From positions 1 through 59,680 of the forward strand of contig ONJY01000024.1 of assembly GCA_900318275.1 (NCBI GenBank): 59,680 bases of DNA. Direction: 5' to 3'. Position 1 is the first letter of the stretch. Each line of letters starts with the position of its first letter. Of this stretch, positions 31,321 through 39,761 are shown in pieces. The notes beneath the pieces were generated by a model. The model saw only the letters and a list, made by a program, of their open reading frames with translations, had not been told where the DNA came from and did not search any database. Both the position numbers and the translations under genes were made by a program. This stretch comes from an uncultured Bacteroidales bacterium (GTDB taxonomy: Bacteria > Bacteroidota > Bacteroidia > Bacteroidales > P3).

Positions 31321-32295
31321 ATGATACGCCGTCCCACATTATTGCTCCTGATGCTGGCAATGACACTGCCGGCAGCAACAGCCCAGAACCGCGAGCTAAT
31401 GGCACTCCACCAGCAACGGCTGGCAGAGCTGCTCATGCGCACCGCATCGGCCCCCACCGACAACGAACGCTATCTCGCTTCCGAACAGGCTGTCGGCGAG
31501 CTCTCGGCAGCATTGGAAGAAGAACAATCCGAACAATGGAAATGGCAGCTGCCGAAAGTGGCTTCAGTCCTCACTTCGCCCGACGGACTCCTGCGCATTT
31601 TCACCTGGGCCGTCGTGCGCGACAACGGCGAGTTCGAATGTTTCGGCGCCATACAGTATTACAACGACCGCGAAGAAGAATACCAATACAGCCTGCTCAA
31701 CGACAAAAGCGAGGAAATTATGAACCGCGAAGAGTCGCTCCTCACACCCGCAAACTGGCTCGGCGCCGTCTATCAGGAACTCATACAGACTTCTCACGCC
31801 GGAAAGACCTACTACACGCTCCTCGGCTGGAACGGCGTCGACAACCTCACCGAACGCAAAATAATAGAACCCGTCATCCTGCGCGGCGGTACACCACAGT
31901 TCGGCGCACCGCTCTTCCGCCGCGAACGTAACTTGCGCCGTGTGGTACTTGAATATCGCAACGATGCAATGGTCAGCCTCAGCTATGAGGAACAATTTGT
32001 CGAAGAGGTCGAACGCGAACGCGTCAAAGTGAAAGGCACCAACCGCTACCGTACAGTCGAGAAACGCAAACAGCACAAAGAGAAGATGATAATCTTCGAC
32101 GAAGTGGAGCCCCAAGTACAAGGAATGGAGGGATTGTTCCAGTACTATATCCCTTCGGGACTAGAACTGGCCTATGCATTCGTCGACGGCAAATGGGAAC
32201 TCCGCAACGGTGCACAAGGACGCCTCAAAGACAAAAAACTGAACAAAGCATTTGAACCACTCCCCAAAAAAACACCGGCTTACGGTGTCAGATAA
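31321..32295 (+). CDS. Exported protein of unknown function
   Basis: A 324-residue protein with signal peptide MIRRPTLLLLMLAMTLPAATA. I do not recognise a named domain. The early part is helical (LMALHQQRLAELLMRTASAP). The later part is mostly beta with GDGLLRIFTW-like strands (SPDGLLRIFTWAV), EFECFGAIQYYND, KTYYTLLGWNGVDNLTERK and the ending LELAYAFVDGKWELRNGAQG. A basic loop VERERVKVKGTNRYRTVEKR precedes the last section. Similar proteins occur in other Bacteroidota as hypothetical proteins next to unrelated housekeeping genes. Operon position between the desulfidase and dxs (gaps 9 and 11 nt) supports that it is real. Confidence 0.75.
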   Translation: MIRRPTLLLLMLAMTLPAATAQNRELMALHQQRLAELLMRTASAPTDNERYLASEQAVGELSAALEEEQSEQWKWQLPKVASVLTSPDGLLRIFTWAVVRDNGEFECFGAIQYYNDREEEYQYSLLNDKSEEIMNREESLLTPANWLGAVYQELIQTSHAGKTYYTLLGWNGVDNLTERKIIEPVILRGGTPQFGAPLFRRERNLRRVVLEYRNDAMVSLSYEEQFVEEVERERVKVKGTNRYRTVEKRKQHKEKMIIFDEVEPQVQGMEGLFQYYIPSGLELAYAFVDGKWELRNGAQGRLKDKKLNKAFEPLPKKTPAYGVR

Positions 32296-32306
32296 CCAAC
32301 ACTACA

Positions 32307-34193
32307 ATGGTACTCAGAAATATACATTCACCCGCTGACCTGAAAAGAATACCCGTCGACCAGCTCCCGCCAATCGCCGACCAGCTGCGCGACTACATCA
32401 TAGACACTCTTTCGTCACACCCCGGCCACCTGGCATCAAGCCTCGGTACCGTGGAACTTACCATCGCTCTCCATTACGTCTTCAACGCCCCCGACGACAA
32501 ACTCATCTGGGACGTGGGCCATCAAGCCTACGCCCATAAAATACTGACGGGTAGGGGAGACCGCTTCTCAACAATACGCACCTACGGCGGCCTGAGCGGC
32601 TTCCCGAAGATGAGCGAGAGCCCCTACGACGCTTTCGGCACCGGACACAGCTCCACATCAATCTCCGCCGCCCTCGGTATGGCCACCGCAAGCAATCTGC
32701 AAGGCAACACCACCCGCAACCACATAGCCGTCATCGGCGACGGCGCTATGAGCGGCGGCGAGGCCTTTGAGGCACTGAACAATGTCGGCGACTCAAAGGC
32801 CAATATCCTTATCGTACTCAACGACAACGGTATATCCATCGACAAAGCTGTCGGCGGACTCAACAGCTACCTGACTCGCATCACGGCCTCAAGACGCTAC
32901 AACAAACTTAAGAAGCAGGTGTGGCAACGGCTCGACGGCGACGAGGACGACCGCAAGCACGCCACGACGATAGGGCTTCTGCAACGCCTCACCTCAACGG
33001 CAAAGACCGTAGCGGTCGGCGGCAGCAACCTCTTCGAGGCACTCGGCATTCGCTACTTCGGACCTGTGGACGGACACAATATCAACGACCTCATAGACAT
33101 CCTGAAGCGGTTGCGCGACCTTGAAGGACCTAAGCTGCTCCACGTAATCACCAAGAAGGGCAAAGGACTGCGTCAGGCCGAACAAGACCCCGTGGTATAT
33201 CATGCACCGGGAATGTACGACATCCGCACAGGCAACCAGATAAAAGCCGAAGAAGTCGACAAACCACTGAAATACCAGGAAGTCTTCGGTCGCACAATAA
33301 TCGAGCTGGCCAAGCATAACCCCTCAATCGTGGGTATCACTCCGGCAATGGCCACAGGCTGCTCTCTCAACATGATGATGGAGGAAATGCCAGAGAGGGT
33401 CTTTGACGTCGGCATCGCCGAACAGCACGCCGTCACATTCTCGGCAGGTCTCGCTGCCGCCGGAATGGTGCCGTTCTGCAACATCTACTCATCCTTTGCA
33501 CAACGCTCCTACGACCAGATTATACATGATGTGGCACTGCAGAAACTGCCTGTAATCATCTGTCTCGACCGCGCCGGATTGGTCGGCGACGACGGTCCCA
33601 CACACCATGGAACATTTGATTTGGCGTATCTCAGACCAGTGCCGAATCTCACCGTCTGCGCACCCATGAACGAACACGAGCTGCGCAACATGATGTACAC
33701 CGCACAGTTGCCAGGCCGTGGTCCTGTCGTCATAAGATATCCACGTGGCGCAAGCGTCCATAGCGATTGGCAATCAGACTTTTGCGAAATCAAGATAGGG
33801 GAGGGCCGCTGCCTCCGGGAAGGCAAAGATGTGGCTGTCATCAGCCTCGGACATCCTGGCAACGATGCCGTCTCTGCCGCCGAAGAGCTTGAAAAGCAAG
33901 GCGTCTCAACCGCCGTTTACGACATGCGTTTCCTCAAGCCGTTGGACACCCGTCTGCTTGACGAAATAGCCGCCAAGGGCTACCGCCGCATAATAACAGT
34001 CGAGGACGGCTGCCGTCTGGGTGGTTTCGGCGAAGCTGTGACCGAATACTTCGCCGAAAATCATCCCGACATAGTTCACAACATCACGATTCTCGCCATA
34101 CCCGACGAATTTGTCACACACGGTAACGTAGCGCGACTGAAAGCCGACTGTCGCATCGACAAAGCCGCTATAATAGATACAGCTACAAAATAA
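32307..34193 (+). CDS. dxs: 1-deoxy-D-xylulose-5-phosphate synthase
   Basis: A thiamine-diphosphate enzyme of 628 residues joining pyruvate and glyceraldehyde-3-phosphate, the first step of the MEP isoprenoid pathway (cytosol). ThDP motif GDGAMSGGEAFEALNN with its Mg ligands, the glyceraldehyde site DVGHQAYAHKILTGR, the transketolase-type glutamate in FDVGIAEQHAVTFSAGLA, and DDGPTHHGTFDLAYLR are all intact. Length is normal. It is the last gene of the desulfidase operon and is closed by a perfect hairpin terminator at 34195-34220 shared with the converging acyl-ACP thioesterase gene. Confidence 0.97.
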   Translation: MVLRNIHSPADLKRIPVDQLPPIADQLRDYIIDTLSSHPGHLASSLGTVELTIALHYVFNAPDDKLIWDVGHQAYAHKILTGRGDRFSTIRTYGGLSGFPKMSESPYDAFGTGHSSTSISAALGMATASNLQGNTTRNHIAVIGDGAMSGGEAFEALNNVGDSKANILIVLNDNGISIDKAVGGLNSYLTRITASRRYNKLKKQVWQRLDGDEDDRKHATTIGLLQRLTSTAKTVAVGGSNLFEALGIRYFGPVDGHNINDLIDILKRLRDLEGPKLLHVITKKGKGLRQAEQDPVVYHAPGMYDIRTGNQIKAEEVDKPLKYQEVFGRTIIELAKHNPSIVGITPAMATGCSLNMMMEEMPERVFDVGIAEQHAVTFSAGLAAAGMVPFCNIYSSFAQRSYDQIIHDVALQKLPVIICLDRAGLVGDDGPTHHGTFDLAYLRPVPNLTVCAPMNEHELRNMMYTAQLPGRGPVVIRYPRGASVHSDWQSDFCEIKIGEGRCLREGKDVAVISLGHPGNDAVSAAEELEKQGVSTAVYDMRFLKPLDTRLLDEIAAKGYRRIITVEDGCRLGGFGEAVTEYFAENHPDIVHNITILAIPDEFVTHGNVARLKADCRIDKAAIIDTATK

Positions 34194-34194
34194 T

Positions 34195-34220
34195 AACAAC
34201 CCCATGACGATGGGGTTGTT
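34195..34220. terminator. Bidirectional terminator between dxs and acyl-ACP thioesterase
   Basis: A perfect 11-bp stem AACAACCCCAT/ATGGGGTTGTT with loop GACG begins 1 nt after the dxs stop and serves both converging genes. Confidence 0.88.
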
Positions 34221-34265
34221 CTACATATACCTATTTAACATAACTGCCATATTAATACAATATGA

Positions 34266-34994
34266 CTACTGCAGCGAGGCTATCTTGGCTGTGATGCTAA
34301 CTCCACGAGAATTGCTTATTTGGACGAAGCTTGCATCGTCGGCTTGTTTAAGGAAAAGATTCAGAGTATCACCTGGGCGCGATTCGTGCGCGTAGTTCAT
34401 TTCCAGCGTGAATGGACGCGCTGTGGAGAAACCTCGTTCGTGCAGGCAGTCGAAAATCATGCGTATGTATTCTGAGTTGTTCATGTGCTGCGTATGGTCG
34501 AGCATTGCGTAGCTCACCGGACGCTGCATGGCCAGATCGTCGGCCGACATCTCAGGAATCTGCAATTTGGCAAGTTTATCGTATTGTGTAGCGCATTCCG
34601 GATGGTTCTCGTAGTTGGCTATCACGTCGTTGAGACGCATCACGCGGCGGGACGTCATGTCGATGAGAGCCCAAGCCGACGTGCCTGTGAGCAGCGTCTC
34701 GCCTGCCGCGTTCTGCACCCGGTAGTCACGGTTGGCAAGGAGGCCGTTGTTACCACGCGACCATGTATTTAACATAATCTGCTCGAAGGCGTCAGGCAGA
34801 CGATATATATTGTAGAAAGCGTGCGTGATGACCCAGGCGCGGTTCTGTGCCACCAAGGTCTTGAAACCTATACCTGTGGCATTGCCATGGTACTCTGTAA
34901 CTTCCTGACACAGGCGTATTGCCGCCCATACATGGAGGCGGTCGTCGACGTCGCACAGATATGAAGGAACCTCAATATTCTGCTTGTATATCAT
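34266..34994 (-). CDS. Acyl-[acyl-carrier-protein] thioesterase
   Basis: A 242-residue cytosolic double-hotdog protein of the acyl-ACP thioesterase family, which releases fatty acids from ACP. The N-terminal hotdog has DDRLHVWAAIRLCQEVTEYHG (shown by DDRLHVWAAI) and the second has DHTQHMNNSEYIRMI, with the Asn/His pair of the catalytic site. NRDYRVQNAAGETL and SAWALIDMTSRRVMR are further family marks. It starts 2 nt after the argS stop, so it is probably transcribed with argS. Chain-length preference cannot be judged. Confidence 0.9.
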   Translation of the reverse strand: MIYKQNIEVPSYLCDVDDRLHVWAAIRLCQEVTEYHGNATGIGFKTLVAQNRAWVITHAFYNIYRLPDAFEQIMLNTWSRGNNGLLANRDYRVQNAAGETLLTGTSAWALIDMTSRRVMRLNDVIANYENHPECATQYDKLAKLQIPEMSADDLAMQRPVSYAMLDHTQHMNNSEYIRMIFDCLHERGFSTARPFTLEMNYAHESRPGDTLNLFLKQADDASFVQISNSRGVSITAKIASLQ

Positions 34995-34996
34995 GA

Positions 34997-36796
34997 CTAC
35001 ATCCTTTCCGGCACCTCAATGCCTAGTATGTTCATCGTGTTTTTGAGAGCGCTGGCCACTGCCGCGCAGAGGCTTACGCGCATCGTTTTGAGCTGCTGGT
35101 TTTCCTCACGCAGTATCGGTGTATCTTGATAGAAGCTGTTGAAGGCCTTGGCCAGTTCATAGGCGTAGTTGGCAACCATAGCGGGACTGTAAGCGGATGC
35201 TGCGGAAGTAATTGTGTCGGGAAGCGAATGTAACACTTTAAGCACTCCCCTCTCCTTCTCATTCAGTTCAACTCCAAACTCTCCACTTTCCACTTTCCAC
35301 TTTCCACTTTCATCTGCCTTCCGCACGATGCTGCGTATACGGGCATGGGTGTACTGGATGAAAGGACCTGTGTTGCCGTTGAAGTCGATACTTTCGGCCG
35401 GATTGAAGAGCATGTTCTTAGTGGGGTCAACCTTCAGGATGAAGTACTTAAGGGCACCGAGGGCAAGGATATGGTACAGGTGCTTCTGCTCTTCGGCCGA
35501 CAGCTCGTCGTTCTTGCCGTGCTCACGACTCATCTCTTCGGCGGTCTTCTCCATCTCGTCGATGAGGTCGTCGGCATCAACGACGGTGCCCTCGCGACTC
35601 TTCATCTTGCCATTGGGCAGCTCCACCATACCATAGCTCAGATGGTATACTTTGTCCGACCACGAAAACCCTAATTTACCGAGTATTAGCTTCAGTACCT
35701 TAAAGTGATAGTCTTGCTCGTTGCCCACCACATAGATGAGCCTCTCGGCACCGAAATCGTTATGCCTGAGGAGCGCGGTACCGAGGTCCTGCGTCATGTA
35801 TACGCTGGTGCCGTCCTTGCGGAGCAACAACTTCTGGTCAAGACCGTCGCCCGTGAGGTCGCACCACACCGAGCCGTCTTCCTTGCGGAACAGCACACCT
35901 ATATCCAAGCCTTTCTGCACCAGCTCTTTGCCAAGCAGATAAGTCTGACTCTCATAGTACACTTTGTCGAAGCCAACACCCAGACGGCCGTAGGTCTCGT
36001 CGAAGCCGGCATACACCCATCCGTTCATCTTCTCCCAGAGGCTACGCACCTCATTGTCACCCTCTTCCCAACGCTTCAGCATCTGCTGGGCCTCCACCAT
36101 CAAGGGGGCCTCACGTTTGGCCTGCTCCTCCTCTACCCCACTCTCCATCAGCTGTTTGACCTCATCTTTGTAGTGTTTGTCGAACTCCACATAGTACTTG
36201 CCCACCAGATGGTCGCCCTTCATGCCACTGCTCTCGGGGGTCTCGCCGTTGCCATAACGCAACCATGCGAGCATACTCTTGCAGATGTGTATGCCACGAT
36301 CATTGACCAGATTCACCTTCTTCACGTTGGCACCTGCGGCGGCCAGCAGCTGGCTCACAGACCAGCCGAGAAGGTTGTTGCGTATATGCCCTAAGTGCAA
36401 CGGCTTGTTGGTGTTAGGACTGCTGTATTCAACTACTACTGGAGCCGCTTCTGCAGAGGGGTGCACCATGCCGTAGTCGTCCTGCCCTGCCCTTTCGGCG
36501 AGGAACTGCAGCCAGTAGCTGTCGGCGATCTCGAAGTTGAGGAAGCCCTTGATGACGTTGTAGCCCGCCACCTGGGGCAGAGCGGCCTTGACGGCCTCGC
36601 CTATTTCGGCGGCCACAACCTCGGGGCTCTTACGGGCCTGTTTGACATAGGGGAAGACGACGAGCGTATAGTCGCCGCGGAAGTCGCGACGGGTATCCTG
36701 CAGAGCAATGCTGCCGGCGGATTGATCCACTCCATAGAGTTCTTTAAGGGCCTGAGCGATGGCCTTTGTCAGTGAGTCGGTGATATTCAGAGCCAT
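34997..36796 (-). CDS. argS: Arginyl-tRNA synthetase with a repeat-encoded insertion
   Basis: A class I aminoacyl-tRNA synthetase of 599 residues charging tRNA-Arg. The HIGH motif is HLGHIRNN near residue 130 and the KMSKS-type loop is KMKSREGTVV. The N-terminal additional domain and the C-terminal anticodon domain (ALCAAVASALKNTMNILGI near the end) are present. Between RSIVRKA and LNEKERG the protein has SGKWKVESGEFGVE (about residues 495-507), encoded by a tandem CTTTCCACT-type repeat. This lies in a loop before a conserved helix and is probably tolerated. A -7 box at 36826-36833 serves as promoter. The acyl-ACP thioesterase follows 2 nt after the stop. Confidence 0.96.
   Translation of the reverse strand: MALNITDSLTKAIAQALKELYGVDQSAGSIALQDTRRDFRGDYTLVVFPYVKQARKSPEVVAAEIGEAVKAALPQVAGYNVIKGFLNFEIADSYWLQFLAERAGQDDYGMVHPSAEAAPVVVEYSSPNTNKPLHLGHIRNNLLGWSVSQLLAAAGANVKKVNLVNDRGIHICKSMLAWLRYGNGETPESSGMKGDHLVGKYYVEFDKHYKDEVKQLMESGVEEEQAKREAPLMVEAQQMLKRWEEGDNEVRSLWEKMNGWVYAGFDETYGRLGVGFDKVYYESQTYLLGKELVQKGLDIGVLFRKEDGSVWCDLTGDGLDQKLLLRKDGTSVYMTQDLGTALLRHNDFGAERLIYVVGNEQDYHFKVLKLILGKLGFSWSDKVYHLSYGMVELPNGKMKSREGTVVDADDLIDEMEKTAEEMSREHGKNDELSAEEQKHLYHILALGALKYFILKVDPTKNMLFNPAESIDFNGNTGPFIQYTHARIRSIVRKADESGKWKVESGEFGVELNEKERGVLKVLHSLPDTITSAASAYSPAMVANYAYELAKAFNSFYQDTPILREENQQLKTMRVSLCAAVASALKNTMNILGIEVPERM
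35277..35314. repeat. In-frame tandem TTTCCAC-type repeat inside argS
   Basis: Four copies of the 7-nt word CACTTTC lie inside argS and encode the loop GKWKVESGEFG on the minus strand. The word resembles the repeat at 19408 read on the opposite strand. Confidence 0.85.
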
Positions 36797-36825
36797 GATT
36801 GGATGATATATTTATTATTGAGATG

Positions 36826-36856
36826 CAAAATTACACTTTTTTTTCTTACTGCACAA
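36826..36856 (-). promoter_or_regulatory. Promoter for argS
   Basis: On the minus strand TTG (36856-36854) precedes TAATTTTG (36833-36826) by 20 nt, matching the phylum consensus. The argS ATG is 30 nt further on. Confidence 0.7.
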
Positions 36857-36878
36857 CTTTTATTGCACATCTTTTTCC

Positions 36879-36974
36879 GACGGTGCCGGTATGGAGTCCC
36901 AACGGAGCCCCTACGGACCATTTCTTCAGTGGAATGCCGTAGAGAAGCCGAGGAGGGGCCGTAGGGACTCCGTC
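36879..36974. repeat. CCGTAGGG-type dispersed hairpin element, copy 2
   Basis: Reverse-oriented copy of 5199-5285. Arms GGAGTCCCAACGGAGCCCC (36893-36911) and 36955-36971 pair strongly. It lies between the divergent argS and clpC genes. Confidence 0.75.
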
Positions 36975-37033
36975 TTTTTTTCTGGGTGGCGGCAATTGAC
37001 ACGATGCTGTTGAAAACAACTTCTGGCACGGAA

Positions 37034-37063
37034 GTTGCAGGTGATGGAAATAGTGTATTTTTG
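37034..37063 (+). promoter_or_regulatory. Promoter for clpC
   Basis: GTTG at 37034-37037 and TATTTTTG at 37056-37063 are 18 nt apart. It lies downstream of the in-frame ATGs at 36986 and 37004, which supports the GTG start at 37088. Confidence 0.7.
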
Positions 37064-37087
37064 CAAAAAATAATAAAGGTAATTATT

Positions 37088-39673
37088 GTGGAAAACAATT
37101 TAAGTGAAAACACCCGCAAAGCCGTGGCTTTCAGCCGTGACGAGGCCATCAGGCTGAAGAACGGAGCCATCGGTGTGGAACATATCTACCTGGGCATCAT
37201 GCGTGTGCCGGAATGCACAGCGCTAGGGATGCTGGCGGCGTTGGGTGTGAACAACGACGAGATCAAGGATAAGATTGAGAAGCATGTGAGCCAGGCCGAC
37301 GCCGACGTGCGCTACAGCGAGGACAGCGAGATACCGATGCTGCGGCAGACCGAGAAGGTGTTGAGGCTGAGCTATCTGGAGAGTATAAAGCTGAAGGCCA
37401 AGGTCATCGGTACGGAGCACCTGATACTGGCCATGCTGCAGGAGGGTGACAACCTGGTGAGCAACCTGCTTCAGAAGGCTGGCGTGGACTATGAGCGCTT
37501 CGCCAAGGTGGTGCGCGCCAACGGTCCGGCTACGGAGCCTACAGACCTGCCCGACTTCAGCATGCAGACCAGCGAGGACGACAACGACGACCCCTTCGAC
37601 GACCCGACGTCGGTTGGCGGCAAACGCCAGACGGCCAGTAGCCAGCAGGGCAAGAGCGGCACTCCAGCCCTTGAGAATTTCGGACGCGACTTAACGAAAC
37701 TGGCCAAGGAAGGCAAGCTGGACCCGATAGTGGGCCGGCAGAAGGAGATGGACCGCATAGCGCAGATACTGAGCCGCAGGAAGAAAAACAACCCGATACT
37801 GATAGGCGAAAGCGGCGTTGGCAAGAGCGCCATCGCCGAGGGCCTCGCGATAAGGATTGCCGAAGGCAGCGTGCCTCGCACGCTCTACGGCAAGCGGCTG
37901 CTGAGTCTGGACCTGGCGGGCCTGGTGGCAGGTACGAAGTACCGCGGCCAGTTCGAGGAGAGAATGAAGGCCATCATCACCGAGCTGGAGCAGCATCCAG
38001 AGATAATCATTTTCATCGACGAGATACACACCATCGTGGGTGCCGGCAGCGCAGCTGGAAGCCTGGACGCCAGCAACATGTTCAAGCCGGCCCTCTCGCG
38101 CGGAGCCATACAGTGCATAGGCACGACGACGCTCGACGAATACCGCCAGTACATAGAGAAAGACACGGCGCTGGAGCGCCGGTTCCAGAAGGTGCTGGTG
38201 GAGCCTGCCACCGCCGAGGAGACGCTTGAAATACTGAACAATATAAAGGACAAGTATGAGGAGCACCACATGGTACAGTACAGCGACGCTGCCATCAAGG
38301 CTTGTGTGTCGCTGACGGAGCGCTATGTGAGTGACCGTCTGCAGCCCGACAAGGCCATCGACGCCTTGGACGAGGCTGGTGCGAGGGTGAGAATAGCCAA
38401 TGTGAAGGTGCCGGAGGAGATTGTGACGCTGGAGGCTGAGGTAGCCAAAGTGGCACAGATGAAGAAGGAGGTGCTTGCCGGCAAGCACTACAGCGAGGCG
38501 GCACAGTACCGCGACCAGGAGCGCGACCTGACAGCCAAGCTGGCCGACATGAAGCGTCGCTGGGAGGAGGAAGAGCGCGAGAAGCATGTGCAGGTGACGG
38601 GTGAAGATGTGGCCGCCGTGGTGGCCATGATGACGGGCGTGCCGGTGGAGCGTATAGCCGAGAGCGAGCAGGGCCGCCTGATGAGCATGGAGGATGAGCT
38701 TAAGGGCTCGGTGGTGGGTCAGGACGAGGCCATAGGTCAGATAGCCAAGGCAATACGTCGCAACCGCGCAGGTCTGAAGGACCCCAACCGCCCGATAGGC
38801 AGCTTCCTGTTCCTGGGTCCCACAGGTGTCGGCAAGACATACCTGACCAAGGTGTTGGCGAAGTATTTGTTCGACAGTGAGGCTGCGATGATAAGGATAG
38901 ACATGAGCGAATACATGGAGAAGTTTGCTGTGAGCCGTCTGATAGGAGCGCCTCCGGGATATGTGGGTTACGAGGAAGGTGGCCAACTGACGGAGCGTGT
39001 GCGCCGCAAGCCTTACTCCATCGTGTTGCTCGACGAGATCGAGAAGGCACATCCCGACGTGTTCAACGTGTTGCTGCAGGTGCTCGACGACGGTGTGCTC
39101 ACCGACGGCATCGGTCGTAAGGTGGACTTCAAGAACACCATCATCATCATGACTAGCAACATCGGCAGCCGTCAGCTCAAGGAGTTCGGAATAGGCGTGG
39201 GCTTCAACACCGCGGCCCGAGAGGCCGAGAAGGCAGAGCTGCAGCGCGAAGTGATAGAGAAGAGTCTGAAGAAAGCCTTTGCGCCGGAGTTCATCAACCG
39301 TATAGACGACATCATATACTTCAACTCGCTGAAGCGCGAAGACATACACAAGATAATAGACATAGAGCTGCGCGGTCTTTTCGGACGCGTGAAGCAGATG
39401 GGCTTCGGTGTGGAGATGGACGAGAAAGCCAAGGACTTCCTGGTGAAGAAAGGTTGGGACGAGCAGTATGGTGCACGTCCGCTGCGCAGAGCCATACAGC
39501 GCTATGTGGAGGACGACCTGGCCGACGAGATCATCAAGGCCGTCATACTGCCCGGCGACACGATACGCATCACCGCCGACGACAGCAAGGTGCTGTTTGA
39601 GATAGAGAAAGGCGAGACATCGAAGGCCCTCGACGAGGCATTCTCGGCGGAGCCGGAAGTCGTAGAGCCGTAG
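37088..39673 (+). CDS. clpC: ATP-dependent Clp chaperone/protease ATPase, ClpC type
   Basis: A cytosolic Hsp100 unfoldase of about 861 residues. Clp-N repeats occupy residues 1-150 (NLSENTRKAVAFSRDEAIRL, then EKVLRLSYLESIKLKAKVIG). The first AAA domain has Walker A GESGVGKSA near residue 240; a UVR-like middle segment follows (YSEAAQYRDQERDLTAKLADM); the second AAA has GPTGVGKTY near 575. LKEFGIGVGFN carries the ClpP-docking loop, so it should feed ClpP. The GTG at 37088 (VENNLSENTR) is taken as start because the family begins there and the promoter box lies after the upstream ATGs. It converges with gcvP over a strong terminator. Confidence 0.93.
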   Translation: MENNLSENTRKAVAFSRDEAIRLKNGAIGVEHIYLGIMRVPECTALGMLAALGVNNDEIKDKIEKHVSQADADVRYSEDSEIPMLRQTEKVLRLSYLESIKLKAKVIGTEHLILAMLQEGDNLVSNLLQKAGVDYERFAKVVRANGPATEPTDLPDFSMQTSEDDNDDPFDDPTSVGGKRQTASSQQGKSGTPALENFGRDLTKLAKEGKLDPIVGRQKEMDRIAQILSRRKKNNPILIGESGVGKSAIAEGLAIRIAEGSVPRTLYGKRLLSLDLAGLVAGTKYRGQFEERMKAIITELEQHPEIIIFIDEIHTIVGAGSAAGSLDASNMFKPALSRGAIQCIGTTTLDEYRQYIEKDTALERRFQKVLVEPATAEETLEILNNIKDKYEEHHMVQYSDAAIKACVSLTERYVSDRLQPDKAIDALDEAGARVRIANVKVPEEIVTLEAEVAKVAQMKKEVLAGKHYSEAAQYRDQERDLTAKLADMKRRWEEEEREKHVQVTGEDVAAVVAMMTGVPVERIAESEQGRLMSMEDELKGSVVGQDEAIGQIAKAIRRNRAGLKDPNRPIGSFLFLGPTGVGKTYLTKVLAKYLFDSEAAMIRIDMSEYMEKFAVSRLIGAPPGYVGYEEGGQLTERVRRKPYSIVLLDEIEKAHPDVFNVLLQVLDDGVLTDGIGRKVDFKNTIIIMTSNIGSRQLKEFGIGVGFNTAAREAEKAELQREVIEKSLKKAFAPEFINRIDDIIYFNSLKREDIHKIIDIELRGLFGRVKQMGFGVEMDEKAKDFLVKKGWDEQYGARPLRRAIQRYVEDDLADEIIKAVILPGDTIRITADDSKVLFEIEKGETSKALDEAFSAEPEVVEP

Positions 39674-39702
39674 AGACGTAGAGTTATAGAGACGTAGAGA
39701 GA
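39661..39702. repeat. Tandem GTAGAGACGTAGAG-type repeat
   Basis: Degenerate words like GTAGAGACGTAGAG start within the last codons of clpC, which read VVEP, and run into the terminator. It probably supplies the TAG stop. Confidence 0.7.
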
Positions 39703-39707
39703 AAAAG

Positions 39708-39741
39708 AATCGCGGGCGAGGAAGCATCCTCGCCCGCGATT
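39708..39741. terminator. Bidirectional terminator between clpC and gcvP
   Basis: A perfect 15-bp stem (39708-39722 with 39727-39741) with loop AGCA sits between converging genes. Confidence 0.9.
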
Positions 39742-39761
39742 GGTATTAATGTGGGTAGGTA

